DNA of 52,977 bases from NCBI GenBank assembly GCA_028820845.1, contig JAPPII010000120.1, forward strand, positions 1 to 52,977. Direction: 5' to 3'. This document shows, piece after piece, positions 18,509 through 27,412 of this stretch (the first letter of the stretch is position 1; every line of letters starts with the position of its first letter). Made by a program: the position numbers and the translations under genes. The DNA is from Candidatus Poribacteria bacterium. GTDB lineage: Bacteria; Poribacteria; WGA-4E; WGA-3G. Below the pieces are notes generated by a model. It did not search any database. It was not told where the DNA came from and worked only from the letters and a program-made list of their open reading frames with translations.

Positions 18509-18611
18509 TTGGTAAACCAGAAAAATAAATGAACATTTTACCCTGCCCCGGTAGGTGCGGTTTCCTAACCGCACCGGTGCTGAATGTCTGATTAATTCTA
18601 AGGTTTACCAA
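18509..18611. repeat. Fold-back repeat with GGTGCGGTT palindrome
   Basis: TTGGTAAACC (18509-18518) and GGTTTACCAA (18602-18611) are perfect inverted ends. Inside, GGTGCGGTT/AACCGCACC (18554-18575) forms a 9-base stem with a 4-base loop. The same inner palindrome recurs at 27130 and twice at 47089-47144. It is non-coding, lies between two genes of the same strand and could act as a mobile miniature element or an RNA hairpin. Confidence 0.65.
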
Positions 18612-18634
18612 TTGAAACAGAATTGGGGAATGAA

Positions 18635-19849
18635 ATGTCACGTTTAAAATATGCACTCATCGGTCACGGTAGACGCGGCGCAGCACATCTGTCAACAGCT
18701 GCGACATTAAAGGACACCTTTGAGGTTGTCGCCGTGTGTGACGCACATCGCGAATCGGCAGCGGCAGGCGCAGCGAAGCTGGGCGTTAAGGCATACACCG
18801 ATGTCCGAAAGCTTATTGAAGAAGTACCCTTGGATGTCTGTGATGTCGTCGTGCCGGCACCACTCCATCATATCGTTTCTTGCTATCTCTCCCGCTGCGG
18901 TATTCCGCACAACGTGGAGACCGGACTCGCACCAACCCTCGGTTTGATGGATATGATGATTACTGATGCTACTGAAAATGCGGCCAAACTTCAGACATCA
19001 GAGAATTTTCCTTTCGTTCCGGTTGAGCAGTTTGTGTGCAAACTCATTCACGAAGGTGTCATCGGGGATGTCCATAAGTGCTATCGGCTTTTCTCGACGA
19101 CTGGATACCATGGACTCGCCGCGATACGATGTCGGATGAACGCTGCGCCTACGGCGGTCAGCAGCATAGGACACACGATGCCTGTTACCTCTTACATTGA
19201 TAGCGCAAAACGGGATTTTAATCGGGAGAACCTCGAATTTTACGCCGTAGATTTTGAAAATGGCGGACTCGGCATCGCCATGGTCGGAAATAAAAACGGG
19301 TGTCTCGGACGGAACAAACTCGTCGGTTTTGAGTCGTGTGGTGAACGCGGAACGATTATTACCAACGGAAACCAGAGTGCTACTGGTGGTGAGACGGTCA
19401 ACGTTTGCACGGATGAGGACATCGCCCTACGCGGCAGCAAGGCACAAACGTACGAATTTCAGAGAGAATATAGTGAGGATGGAACGCTACAACGTATCTT
19501 TGTAGAACTTCCACGATCGTTAGGTGGCACTGTTGAATGGGTAAACCCCTATCGGCACACAACTCTACCGGAGCGCGGTATTTCATTGGCGACGATGCTT
19601 GACGGTATCGCTCGCGCAGTCCGAGAAGACACGCAACCCCTTTGGACGGGAGAAATGGGAAGGGCAGATCAGGAGATGGTCATCGCCGCACACCGATCCA
19701 TCCGGACGAATCGTCAACCGATTGCGCTCCCACTTCAACCCGACCCTGCCGAAGAAGAAGCATTTGATCGCAATTTTGAAGAACGATTCGGTGTTCACCC
19801 ACGTGAAAATATCGAAAAGGCGTTACAGGTTAATTTCAAAGAGCGTTAG
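18635..19849 (+). CDS. Gfo/Idh/MocA-family oxidoreductase, atypical
   Basis: 404 residues. The N-terminal Rossmann fold has LIGHGRRGAAHLS (GxGxxG) and VVAVCDAHRE. The C-terminal alpha/beta domain contains GHTMPVTSYID and LATMLDGIARAV. The family oxidises or epimerises sugars and cyclitols with NAD(P). The normally conserved EKP motif, whose lysine is catalytic, is not found where expected (HNVETGLAPT), so activity may differ or be lost. ATG 18635 follows GGGGAATGAA. It begins a run of three paralogous dehydrogenases, all plus strand, after the DapA-like aldolase. Confidence 0.8.
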   Translation: MSRLKYALIGHGRRGAAHLSTAATLKDTFEVVAVCDAHRESAAAGAAKLGVKAYTDVRKLIEEVPLDVCDVVVPAPLHHIVSCYLSRCGIPHNVETGLAPTLGLMDMMITDATENAAKLQTSENFPFVPVEQFVCKLIHEGVIGDVHKCYRLFSTTGYHGLAAIRCRMNAAPTAVSSIGHTMPVTSYIDSAKRDFNRENLEFYAVDFENGGLGIAMVGNKNGCLGRNKLVGFESCGERGTIITNGNQSATGGETVNVCTDEDIALRGSKAQTYEFQREYSEDGTLQRIFVELPRSLGGTVEWVNPYRHTTLPERGISLATMLDGIARAVREDTQPLWTGEMGRADQEMVIAAHRSIRTNRQPIALPLQPDPAEEEAFDRNFEERFGVHPRENIEKALQVNFKER

Positions 19850-19894
19850 GTAGCACGAAAATTGTAACAATTTCAGACCGCAATAGAGGTGAAA

Positions 19895-20869
19895 ATGACT
19901 GAAGTTAAAATTGGATTTATCGGATGTGGCGGCAACGCCAATGGTCACATGAATCGGTTAGCCGAAATCGAAGGTGCACGCGTTGTGGCTGTCTGTGATG
20001 TTCAAGCTGACCGAGCGCAAAGTGCAGCTGAAAAACATAACGCTGATGCCTATACCGCACACCAGGAACTCCTTGAACGTGATGACTTGGACGCAGTCTA
20101 TTTGAGTCTTCCGGTCTTTGTTCATGGGCAACCAGAGCTTGATGTTATTGCTCGCGGCTTACCCTTTTTCGTTGAGAAGCCTGTCGCTATCAGTATGGAA
20201 ATCGCCCGCGAGATTGAAGCAGCAGTAGCGGAAGCCAGACTCATAACCTGTGTCGGTTATCAACTCCGTTACCTCGGTTCGACCCAAATCACACGGCAGA
20301 TCCTGCAGGACAGAACAATTAACATGGTCGTCGGTAAGTATTGGTGCAGCACTGGACACGGGGACCCGAACGCGTGGCTCCGACAGATGAACAAATCCGG
20401 CGGGCAACTTGTCGAACAAGCGACACATACCATCGATATGATGCGCTATATGTGCGGTGAAGTCGAGACCGTCTACGCCATGCAAGCAAATCGGTTTCTC
20501 AAAGAAACGGACTGCCCAGATGCGAACAGTGTCTCCCTTCAGTTTGCGAGTGGTGCTGTCGGTTCGCTGACTGCTACTTGGGCTTATGCAGGGGACTGGG
20601 CAAACGCCAATATCCTCGATGTGCTTTATGAGGGAGAACTCCTGAATTGGAATCCATCAAAAGTCACAGTACAGGAAGATGGCGACTGGGTAGATAAAAC
20701 AGCACCGAGTCCGACAATTGATGACGTTTTTGTTGAAGCAGTACGCAGTGGTGATGCCGCTTCAATCTTGAGTCCTTATAGCGATGCGGTTAAAACACTC
20801 GCAATATCCCTTGCAGCGAACCAGTCCGCACAGGAAAACAACCCTGTAGACATCTCTTCAATTTTGTAA
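19895..20869 (+). CDS. Gfo/Idh/MocA-family oxidoreductase
   Basis: 324 residues. The NAD(P)-binding loop GFIGCGGNANGHMNRL is at the N-terminus. FVEKPVAIS gives the catalytic lysine, and GGQLVEQATHTIDMMRY matches the substrate-domain signature with the conserved histidine. The substrate is probably a sugar, inositol or amino sugar, not decidable here. ATG 19895 is favoured because GAGGTGAAA precedes it; a GTG 6 bases earlier overlaps that site. Little space separates it from its neighbours, consistent with an operon of three dehydrogenases. Confidence 0.9.
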   Translation: MTEVKIGFIGCGGNANGHMNRLAEIEGARVVAVCDVQADRAQSAAEKHNADAYTAHQELLERDDLDAVYLSLPVFVHGQPELDVIARGLPFFVEKPVAISMEIAREIEAAVAEARLITCVGYQLRYLGSTQITRQILQDRTINMVVGKYWCSTGHGDPNAWLRQMNKSGGQLVEQATHTIDMMRYMCGEVETVYAMQANRFLKETDCPDANSVSLQFASGAVGSLTATWAYAGDWANANILDVLYEGELLNWNPSKVTVQEDGDWVDKTAPSPTIDDVFVEAVRSGDAASILSPYSDAVKTLAISLAANQSAQENNPVDISSIL

Positions 20870-20903
20870 GTAGGCACTTCAGGTCCCTGAAAAGGAAAAA
20901 ATT

Positions 20904-21896
20904 ATGCCCGAACCCTCTAATCCAAAACACCGCGTAGCAATCGTCGGTTGTGGTGGCATCTCTCAGGCTCACGGCAACGCTTGGCGAAATGTACCAGAGA
21001 TTGAAATTGTGGGGGCGTGTGATGAGAAGTTTGAACCGCTTGCACGCTTCGCCACTGAATATAACGTCCAAAATACTTACAACGACCTTCGACAGATGTT
21101 GGAGAAACAGCAGCCCGATATCTTGGTGATTGCAACGTGGCCCTCAAGCCATCTGAAAAACGTCTTGGAAGCCGTACGGTGTGGTGTTAAAGGAATTCTC
21201 GTTGAAAAACCGATTGCTGTTAATGCCACACAGTTGGAACAGATGATTCAGGTTACCGAACGCGCCAATATTCTGTTGATGGAAGCGTTTATGTATCGAC
21301 ACCACCCCCTAACGCTCGCCGTGAAACAGAAAATTGAAGAAGGCGCCATCGGAGAGGTCCGCTATGCGCGCTCCAGTTTTTCGACAGGCTTGACAGATCG
21401 TCGGAATTGGCGATTGAGAGGCGACCTCGGCGGTGGTGCTGTCATGGACTTAGGGTGTTATTCCATTAATATTATCCGTTATCTTGTTGGGCGAGAACCA
21501 CAGTCGGTCTGGGCAACAGGAAAGTTTGAACCGATCAACAGTGTTTGGGAAACCCTCATCGGGACCTTGGACTTCGGTAATGGGGTTACTGGACAATTGG
21601 ATTGTAGTTTCGGCTGGACGTGGCGTGAATGTTATGAGGTCGCTGGCACAGAGGGCACGCTCTTCGTTCAGAGCGCGTGGGGCAACTCGGAAGGAGAATC
21701 GCATTTCACCATCAACGGTGAAACTTTTAGCGTTACTGGCGTGAATCCGTATAGTGCTGAGATCCTTGACCTGTGCCGAGCAGTGGAAACTGACACACCG
21801 ACTCTCTTACCGATAGCCGACGCACTCGGGAATATGCGGGTTATTGATGCATTGCACGAGTCCGCACGCACGGGGCAAAGGCACAAAGTGGGCTAA
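20904..21896 (+). CDS. Gfo/Idh/MocA-family oxidoreductase
   Basis: 330 residues. It has VGCGGISQAHGNAW for NAD(P) binding, LVEKPIAVN for the catalytic lysine, MEAFMYRHHPLT, and GGAVMDLGCYSINIIRYL. The last two resemble the glucose-fructose oxidoreductase and trans-dihydrodiol dehydrogenase branch. AAGGAAAAAATT precedes ATG 20904. It ends 64 bases before the vWA gene; a copy of the GTAGTAGGGCAATTCATTGC repeat (21913-21942) fills that gap. It probably acts with the two preceding dehydrogenases and the aldolase on one carbohydrate. Confidence 0.9.
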   Translation: MPEPSNPKHRVAIVGCGGISQAHGNAWRNVPEIEIVGACDEKFEPLARFATEYNVQNTYNDLRQMLEKQQPDILVIATWPSSHLKNVLEAVRCGVKGILVEKPIAVNATQLEQMIQVTERANILLMEAFMYRHHPLTLAVKQKIEEGAIGEVRYARSSFSTGLTDRRNWRLRGDLGGGAVMDLGCYSINIIRYLVGREPQSVWATGKFEPINSVWETLIGTLDFGNGVTGQLDCSFGWTWRECYEVAGTEGTLFVQSAWGNSEGESHFTINGETFSVTGVNPYSAEILDLCRAVETDTPTLLPIADALGNMRVIDALHESARTGQRHKVG

Positions 21897-21912
21897 AATT
21901 GGAAGTAATTCC

Positions 21913-21942
21913 GTTTGTAGTAGGGCAATTCATTGCCCGTTG
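21913..21942. repeat. Dispersed GTAGTAGGGCAATTCATTGC repeat
   Basis: A single half-copy of the repeat that forms the arm of the fold-back at 1381-1515. Further relatives lie at 42501-42527 and 42789-42840. GGGCAAT/ATTGCCC inside it is a 7-base inverted pair. Confidence 0.6.
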
Positions 21943-21960
21943 TTAAGCGTAGGTTAAAAA

Positions 21961-24336
21961 ATGTTTGAGAAAATGATGAAGTACCCCATAGATGTCTTCC
22001 GAGAAGGCAATTTCTCGTTTGGAGTGCCGCTGCCGGGACTCCTGATAGCCGTGTTGCTCGTCGCGCTTTTTGTGGCTACGATATGGGCATATCGGAGCAC
22101 GCGCGGACGCACGCGACGCCCATTTCGAGGGATTCTCATTTTCTTTCGCACTGTTGTGCTCTGTTTACTCGCTTTCTGTCTACTTAAACCCTTCCTCACA
22201 ATTTACCAAACCAGTCCTGATGATTCTTATCTATTGGTAATGGTCGATCAGTCCAAGAGCATGCAGATTACCGATTCGACCGATGATGCAACCCGATTGC
22301 ACCGCGCCAACGAACTCCTTTTCAAAGAGGGAGAGGGGCTTCTTGAGAAACTAAACGCCAAATTCAAAGTACGATTCTTTGGGTTCGATACGACAGCAAA
22401 ACGGATTCCGAGCGAACCGTTGAACGCAGCGAACGGCGAAAGTACAGATATTCCGCAGGCGGTTAACGAAGCACTCGACGATCTACAAGGTGTCCCGCTT
22501 TCTGGGGCTGTGCTGTTGACAGATGGGGCAGACAGAAGCAGCGCAGACATCGCAAAATTCGCGATGCAAATCCGAGAACGGAAACTCCCTATCCATACCG
22601 TCGGTATCGGCTCAAAAACGGGCAACCCGGATCTCGAACTCGTCAAAGTGGATATTCCGAGAACCGCCGAGGAAGATTTCCCCGTAGAAATGTGGTTAAC
22701 ACTCAAACGCAAGGGATTTCCGGGAAAGAAAGTCAACGTTCAACTCATCAGCGACGGACGGATACTGAAAACAGAATCCGTTGATATGGATAAAGAGTCC
22801 TCCTGGATGCGCCAACTCCGTGTAACAGATGATGTATCTGACACAAAAACAGAACGTGTCCTGCTCAGGTTCATACCGCGACAAGCGGGCACCCAAAGAT
22901 TTGAAGTCCATGCAGAGCTAGGCGAAACGGAAGCGGTCCCACAAAATAATACGAAGACGTTTTTATTAAAGGTAGCACCTACAAAACGCGTAAAAATCCT
23001 ATTCGTTGATGGCAAGCCGCGTTCCGAATTCGGCTTTATAAAACGCGCCCTCAAAAACGATCCGAACATCCAACTAACCGACCGATTCTTGACAAGCTTT
23101 ACCAACGATACACGGCATTATGGGGGCACACAATCCGAAGCAGCACACAATTTCCGCTTTTATCCCGACCAGAAAGAGATGCTCTTCGACTTTGACGCGA
23201 TTATCTTAGGCAACGTCGATGCTTCACAATTCACCCCTACGCAGTTAGAGAACACCCATGAATTCGTACGCACCCGAGGCGGTGGACTGCTGATGTTAGG
23301 CGGTTCCAAATCTTTAGGGAATCACGAATTCTCGGAATCCTATATTAACACACCGATTGCCCAATGCCTCCCCATAGAGTTGGAAATCGGTTCACCACCG
23401 GCACCGTTAGCACCCAGACGACGCGGCTCGCAGTCTCTTAGAAACACGGGATATAAATTGCAATTGACACCCGATGGAAAAGTTGAAACACTCATGGCAT
23501 TGGCAAATAGCCCAACGGAGAACATAGAGCGTTGGACGCGTCTTCCTACGCTCATGGGCTATAGTAAAGTAAAGCGGGCAAAAGCAGGAGCACTTGTTCT
23601 CGCTGAACATCCGACAGATCGGAATGAATTCGGCAATCGCATCCTTATTGCAACCCATAACTACAATGCAGGACGCGTCATGGTGTTTACACCGCACACC
23701 TCATGGCGGTGGCGGATGCATACCCCCCACGAAGATGATAGTTATGAACGGTTCTGGCGACAGGTCGCCAAGTGGTTGACAACCGCACCCAAGGAACATA
23801 TTAGACTCGATATTGCGAAAACCGCCTATTCCCTGAAAGAACCCGTGATAATTGAGGTTACCGCTACAGATCCGCAGTTTGAACCCACAAACAACGCAAA
23901 ACTCCGAGCAGTTGTGGTTGATGAAGCGGGAAAACGGAGAGAACTGAAACTTGAGCAGGTCCTCGGTAAAGACGGATTCTATACAGCGCGTTTTATTCCG
24001 AATCGGTACGGCGAATACACCGTCACTGCTACCGGTACCCTTGATGGTGAAAACCTCGGAGAACAACAGAGTCTGTTCGAGGTAAAGACCTCCTACGCCG
24101 AATTTAGCAACGCCGAACTCAACGTCGAGCTTCTCAAAACACTCGCTGAAGGTAGCGGTGGGGCATACTACAGTCCCGAAGAAGCATCGCAACTTGCCAA
24201 TCGGATTCCACTTGTCGAGAGTGCAACGTCAAAGATTACGGACGTAGACATTTGGGATATGCCCCTAATTTTCGGGTTGGTCATCGCGCTACTTGGATTC
24301 GAGTGGTTTCTAAGGAAACGGGGTGGGTTGATATAG
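21961..24336 (+). CDS. Large vWA / glutamine-amidotransferase-like membrane protein
   Basis: 791 residues. Two N-terminal helices (about 24-44 and 58-80) are followed by a von Willebrand A domain with MIDAS DQSKSM (96-101) and LLTDGADRS. Next comes a beta-sandwich stretch, then a class-I amidotransferase-like domain (FVDGKPRSEFGFIKRAL, FVRTRGGGLLMLGGS). It lacks an obvious catalytic cysteine. A C-terminal helix ends in FEWFLRKRGG. This domain order is common in Planctomycetes-type vWA proteins found near MoxR and DUF58 genes. The nearest MoxR is at 32521, not adjacent. Metal-dependent protein binding at the outer face of the inner membrane is likely; the partner is unknown. Confidence 0.85.
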   Translation: MFEKMMKYPIDVFREGNFSFGVPLPGLLIAVLLVALFVATIWAYRSTRGRTRRPFRGILIFFRTVVLCLLAFCLLKPFLTIYQTSPDDSYLLVMVDQSKSMQITDSTDDATRLHRANELLFKEGEGLLEKLNAKFKVRFFGFDTTAKRIPSEPLNAANGESTDIPQAVNEALDDLQGVPLSGAVLLTDGADRSSADIAKFAMQIRERKLPIHTVGIGSKTGNPDLELVKVDIPRTAEEDFPVEMWLTLKRKGFPGKKVNVQLISDGRILKTESVDMDKESSWMRQLRVTDDVSDTKTERVLLRFIPRQAGTQRFEVHAELGETEAVPQNNTKTFLLKVAPTKRVKILFVDGKPRSEFGFIKRALKNDPNIQLTDRFLTSFTNDTRHYGGTQSEAAHNFRFYPDQKEMLFDFDAIILGNVDASQFTPTQLENTHEFVRTRGGGLLMLGGSKSLGNHEFSESYINTPIAQCLPIELEIGSPPAPLAPRRRGSQSLRNTGYKLQLTPDGKVETLMALANSPTENIERWTRLPTLMGYSKVKRAKAGALVLAEHPTDRNEFGNRILIATHNYNAGRVMVFTPHTSWRWRMHTPHEDDSYERFWRQVAKWLTTAPKEHIRLDIAKTAYSLKEPVIIEVTATDPQFEPTNNAKLRAVVVDEAGKRRELKLEQVLGKDGFYTARFIPNRYGEYTVTATGTLDGENLGEQQSLFEVKTSYAEFSNAELNVELLKTLAEGSGGAYYSPEEASQLANRIPLVESATSKITDVDIWDMPLIFGLVIALLGFEWFLRKRGGLI

Positions 24337-24378
24337 CAGAAAAACCGCTTCCCACTAACAACCTTATGGAGATAGAAA

Positions 24379-24792
24379 ATGAAACATACAACAAGAATTG
24401 AACTCGTAAACCGAAAAGATATGTTCTTGGCGGAAGCAGGCGTTATCGCCCCTGGAGAAATTCGGCAAGTCATTGTTGAGGACGCGGTCGTTGATACTGG
24501 CGCAACCGGGTTGTCCCTCCCAGAACCACTCATTGAACAGCTCGGTTTGACGCCAGTCAGGAATAGACGAGCGCGAACCACGAACGGTATCGTCACTCGA
24601 ACCGTTTATTCAGAAGTCCGCTATACAGTCTTGGAACGGGACGGAACAATAGAAGTAGCAAACCTGCCAGCGGACCTGCCAGCCCTTGTAGGGCACATGA
24701 TTTTAGAATACCTTGACCTTTGCCTCGACATCAAAAGAGGTTTGATTTACAATCCCGAGCATGACGATGAGTGGATTGAAGACCAGCTCTAA
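24379..24792 (+). CDS. Retropepsin-like (clan AA) aspartic protease
   Basis: 137 residues. The active-site motif VVDTGATGLSLP is at about 36-47, and a second-half region PALVGHMILEYLDLCLDI has the usual hydrophobic-G turn, giving a single-lobed pepsin fold that must dimerise. There is no signal peptide or anchor, so it is probably cytosolic. GGAGATAGAAA precedes ATG 24379. The MNT-HEPN gene starts 28 bases after its stop, so the two may be co-transcribed. Such small proteases are common and of unknown substrate in soil and sponge bacteria. It may equally be an inactive fold relative. Confidence 0.85.
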   Translation: MKHTTRIELVNRKDMFLAEAGVIAPGEIRQVIVEDAVVDTGATGLSLPEPLIEQLGLTPVRNRRARTTNGIVTRTVYSEVRYTVLERDGTIEVANLPADLPALVGHMILEYLDLCLDIKRGLIYNPEHDDEWIEDQL

Positions 24793-24820
24793 TAAAAATT
24801 CTTCAATTGGGCTACAGAAA

Positions 24821-25555
24821 ATGGACAAGATTAGTCGTCAAGACATTCAAGCTACATGCGATGATATTGTGCGGGAATTCGCACCACTACAAGTCATTCT
24901 CTTTGGCTCCTATGCTTACGGCACCCCCACAGAGGATTCGGATGTCGACCTACTCGTAGTGATGCCGATTCCCAAATCAGAGACGCGCCGCCAAACCGTA
25001 GAAATCCTGCAGCGTATTCCACGCCGGTTTCGCATGGATCTATTGGTGCGTTCTCCTGAAGAAATCGCCTACCGCGTTTCGTATAACGACTGGTTCCTTC
25101 GCGAGATCACCGAAAAAGGAAAAGTACTTTATCAATCCACAGATTTTTTCCTAAAACCGATTAAAAAGGAAAAACGCGCTATGAATCCATTAACCTTGGA
25201 GTGGATACAAAAGGCTGAAGGCGATTACACCGTTATGCGCCAGAATCATCAATCATCGACGCCTGTCTATGATGCTATCTGCTTCCATGCGCAGCAGTGT
25301 ATCGAAAAATACCTGAAGGCGTGGCTTCAAGAGGCGAACATCCCTTTTTCAAAAACGCACGATTTAAAAGACTCGCTCAGCTTAATAGCTCCCACTATTC
25401 CCGCTTGGCGGGCATGGCACTCGGACTTCTCATCATTTACAACCCATGCTGTGGATCTCCATTATCCGGGAGAGTTTGCCACGGCTGAGGATGCAGCGCA
25501 TGTAGTGCAGATATGCACTACAGTTCGTCAAGCCGTTCGCGATCAGCTGAATTAG
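24821..25555 (+). CDS. Nucleotidyltransferase-HEPN fusion protein
   Basis: 244 residues. The minimal nucleotidyltransferase domain has GSYAYGTPTEDSDVDLLV, with Gly29-Ser30 and metal ligands Asp41 and Asp43. It is joined through about 20 charged residues to a HEPN domain (from about 115) with ICFHAQQCIEKYLKAWL and THDLKDSL. MNT and HEPN are usually separate genes forming a toxin-antitoxin pair in which MNT modifies or neutralises the HEPN RNase. Here they are one chain, and the toxin-type RxxxxxH motif is not clear (RQNH), so RNase activity is doubtful. ATG 24821 is used; a longer frame would overlap the protease gene. Confidence 0.88.
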   Translation: MDKISRQDIQATCDDIVREFAPLQVILFGSYAYGTPTEDSDVDLLVVMPIPKSETRRQTVEILQRIPRRFRMDLLVRSPEEIAYRVSYNDWFLREITEKGKVLYQSTDFFLKPIKKEKRAMNPLTLEWIQKAEGDYTVMRQNHQSSTPVYDAICFHAQQCIEKYLKAWLQEANIPFSKTHDLKDSLSLIAPTIPAWRAWHSDFSSFTTHAVDLHYPGEFATAEDAAHVVQICTTVRQAVRDQLN

Positions 25556-25966
25556 ACCCCCCTTCGTCTCTCCATCCAAAACTCCCAACCGCACTTAAGG
25601 TGAAATATAGCATATATGGCGTGAGTTTTCACGCCATATATGCGTACAGAGAACCTTATTTCTCCATACCAAAACTTAAAACGAAATACCCCTCTGCATT
25701 TTCCCAGAAAGTGTTGTGTAATTTTATAGTTACTTAAGGGTTAAAATTTTTAATTTGAATAAAAACACAAATTGACTTATTATAACTTTAATAGCTGCGG
25801 GGGTGCACAAATACTTCTCGTAGAGGTTGGGAACGCACCCTACAGAGACAGGCAACCTCGCCGCTACGATGCCGCGTCATGCCTTGAAGGGACGCTGATG
25901 GCAGGCTATTTATGCACTTAGAATACGGAATCTACTATATTTACCAAAACAGGAGATTTTTCATAG
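25556..25966. other. Intergenic region with perfect 15-base hairpin
   Basis: 411 bases without a gene. GCATATATGGCGTGA (25610-25624) pairs perfectly with TCACGCCATATATGC (25629-25643) around a GTTT loop. There is no T-tract on either side, so it is not a standard terminator. Beyond it the sequence is AT-rich to about 25795, then a GC-richer stretch of imperfect AGGTTGGGAACGC/GGCAACCTCGC pairs runs to about 25910. Confidence 0.6.
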
Positions 25967-27085
25967 ATGAAAGTTAATCGGATTTTGATGTTAATACTGT
26001 TTTTGATTCCCGCCATAGTGCTAATTGGCGCGTGTCAACAGCAGGCGAACGCGGCAACACAAGATTTTATCTTTAACGAGGACACAATCCGTGTCGATAT
26101 TGACGGTTTCAGTTTAGCTGGTGGCAAGTCCGGTATTCTTGATCTGGTTGAGGTTGGCAGCGCGGGAGATCTCGCGCTTATACCCGGTATTCAGGAACTA
26201 TCTATAACTGACGCGGATGGACAGCAAGTCCTCTGGGAGGAAGGACAATCTATCCTTGCCCAAGCACTCGGAATACCCTTTTCCGCGGTGCCAGCTTCTG
26301 ACATAAAACTGTTTCAACTGAGACGCGAAGACGGAGGAACATTTGATTTTTTCTCAGCTTTTGATCTGAGTGATAAGCTTGATAAGATAAAATCCCGTAC
26401 TACCCGCGCTCACTTTTATCGGGACGCGGTTCTGCGCGCAGTGGTTTTGGAAGAAACGGGACGTCTGTATCCCGATCTCTTACCCGACGCAATTGACCAC
26501 AGTTTGGACGGCAGTTTACAACTCTTGGGTTTGGCAAATATCGGGGCGAAAGTTGGGGGATCTGCCTATCAACACCTGCGTCAAGTTGAAGATTATAGGA
26601 AAGCACTTGAACACGGACAGATTGTCAGTAAAAATGAACTTGCGAAGAAAGTAGCACATAGGATTCATAAGGGGCCTTTCGGCAAGAGCGTACGTGCCTT
26701 AGGTGTGTTGAGTGCTGTACTTGAGTTAGCGGATAATATCAATGACGAAATCCGTCGGAATTCTCTTATGGCAGAAATGGCCAAAGATATTATCATATTG
26801 AAAGGTTTAGAGGATACGTTGCTACTCATGGAGCAGGTGGGCGGTCTTAAGGACCCCGCAATGATCGATGGCATGAAAATGGCACTTGACGATTTGACGG
26901 TAATTAGTAAGGATCGATTAACAGCTGTTGCCAAAGGAATTGGGAAGACAACACCGACGCTGATTAGAGTTTTGGCTCCACAAGTACTAAAGTTATCTGG
27001 AAAAGCCCTGAAAGCGGCACCGAAAGTGGGAAAATTTGTGAAAATTGGTTCAAGTGGTTTGCTTGTAGCGTTATACCAATTCTAA
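25967..27085 (+). CDS. Predicted lipoprotein of unknown function
   Basis: 372 residues. The N-terminus MKVNRILMLILFLIPAIVLIGAC is a signal peptide with a plausible lipobox (IGA-C), so it is probably an exported lipoprotein. The rest is acidic and mixed early (DFIFNEDTIRVDIDGFSLAGG), then mostly helical with low aromatic content (KSVRALGVLSAVLELADNINDEI). No domain is recognised. AGGAG precedes ATG 25967. The next gene is the decayed CLCA-type gene, with a GGTGCGGTT hairpin between, so no operon link is evident. Confidence 0.7.
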   Translation: MKVNRILMLILFLIPAIVLIGACQQQANAATQDFIFNEDTIRVDIDGFSLAGGKSGILDLVEVGSAGDLALIPGIQELSITDADGQQVLWEEGQSILAQALGIPFSAVPASDIKLFQLRREDGGTFDFFSAFDLSDKLDKIKSRTTRAHFYRDAVLRAVVLEETGRLYPDLLPDAIDHSLDGSLQLLGLANIGAKVGGSAYQHLRQVEDYRKALEHGQIVSKNELAKKVAHRIHKGPFGKSVRALGVLSAVLELADNINDEIRRNSLMAEMAKDIIILKGLEDTLLLMEQVGGLKDPAMIDGMKMALDDLTVISKDRLTAVAKGIGKTTPTLIRVLAPQVLKLSGKALKAAPKVGKFVKIGSSGLLVALYQF

Positions 27086-27129
27086 TTGATAATTCCTCTT
27101 AAAAGGTTGGCTATTTTTCAGCACTGCTC

Positions 27130-27150
27130 GGTGCGGTTAGAAACCGCACC
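27130..27150. repeat. GGTGCGGTT/AACCGCACC palindrome
   Basis: A 9-base perfect stem with an AGA loop, the same core as in the fold-back at 18554-18575 and the tandem pair at 47089-47144. It lies about 60 bases upstream of the point where the CLCA-like reading frame opens. Confidence 0.7.
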
Positions 27151-27210
27151 TACTGGGTGTGACGTGAGTGGGTTCGGTTAATGCGAGATAAACTTTTAGA
27201 AATGGTATTA

Positions 27211-27412
27211 GAAGCCGCTGAACTCGTTAAGGATCGCTCAAGCCACCGGAGGCGAATATTTTGAGGCATCCCATGACTATCATATACAGACCGTTTACAG
27301 CGTAATCCTTGACAAAACGACCGGTAAATCTACAATCGCAAGCTACGCCGGTTATATTAATGAGAACCAGCAAATTACGAAGAATGTCTCAATTGATGAT
27401 ACCGTCGATCAG
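27211..27412 (+). pseudogene. Headless vWA/CLCA-like coding remnant
   Basis: The frame of the following WD40 gene stays open upstream to about 27211 but contains no ATG, GTG or TTG there. It reads LNSLRIAQATGGEYFEAS, the classic end of a von Willebrand A domain in CLCA-type proteins, then KTTGKSTIASYAGYI. The vWA domain itself and any signal peptide are missing, so the gene has lost its 5-prime part. The remnant runs directly into codon 1 of the next entry. Confidence 0.75.
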
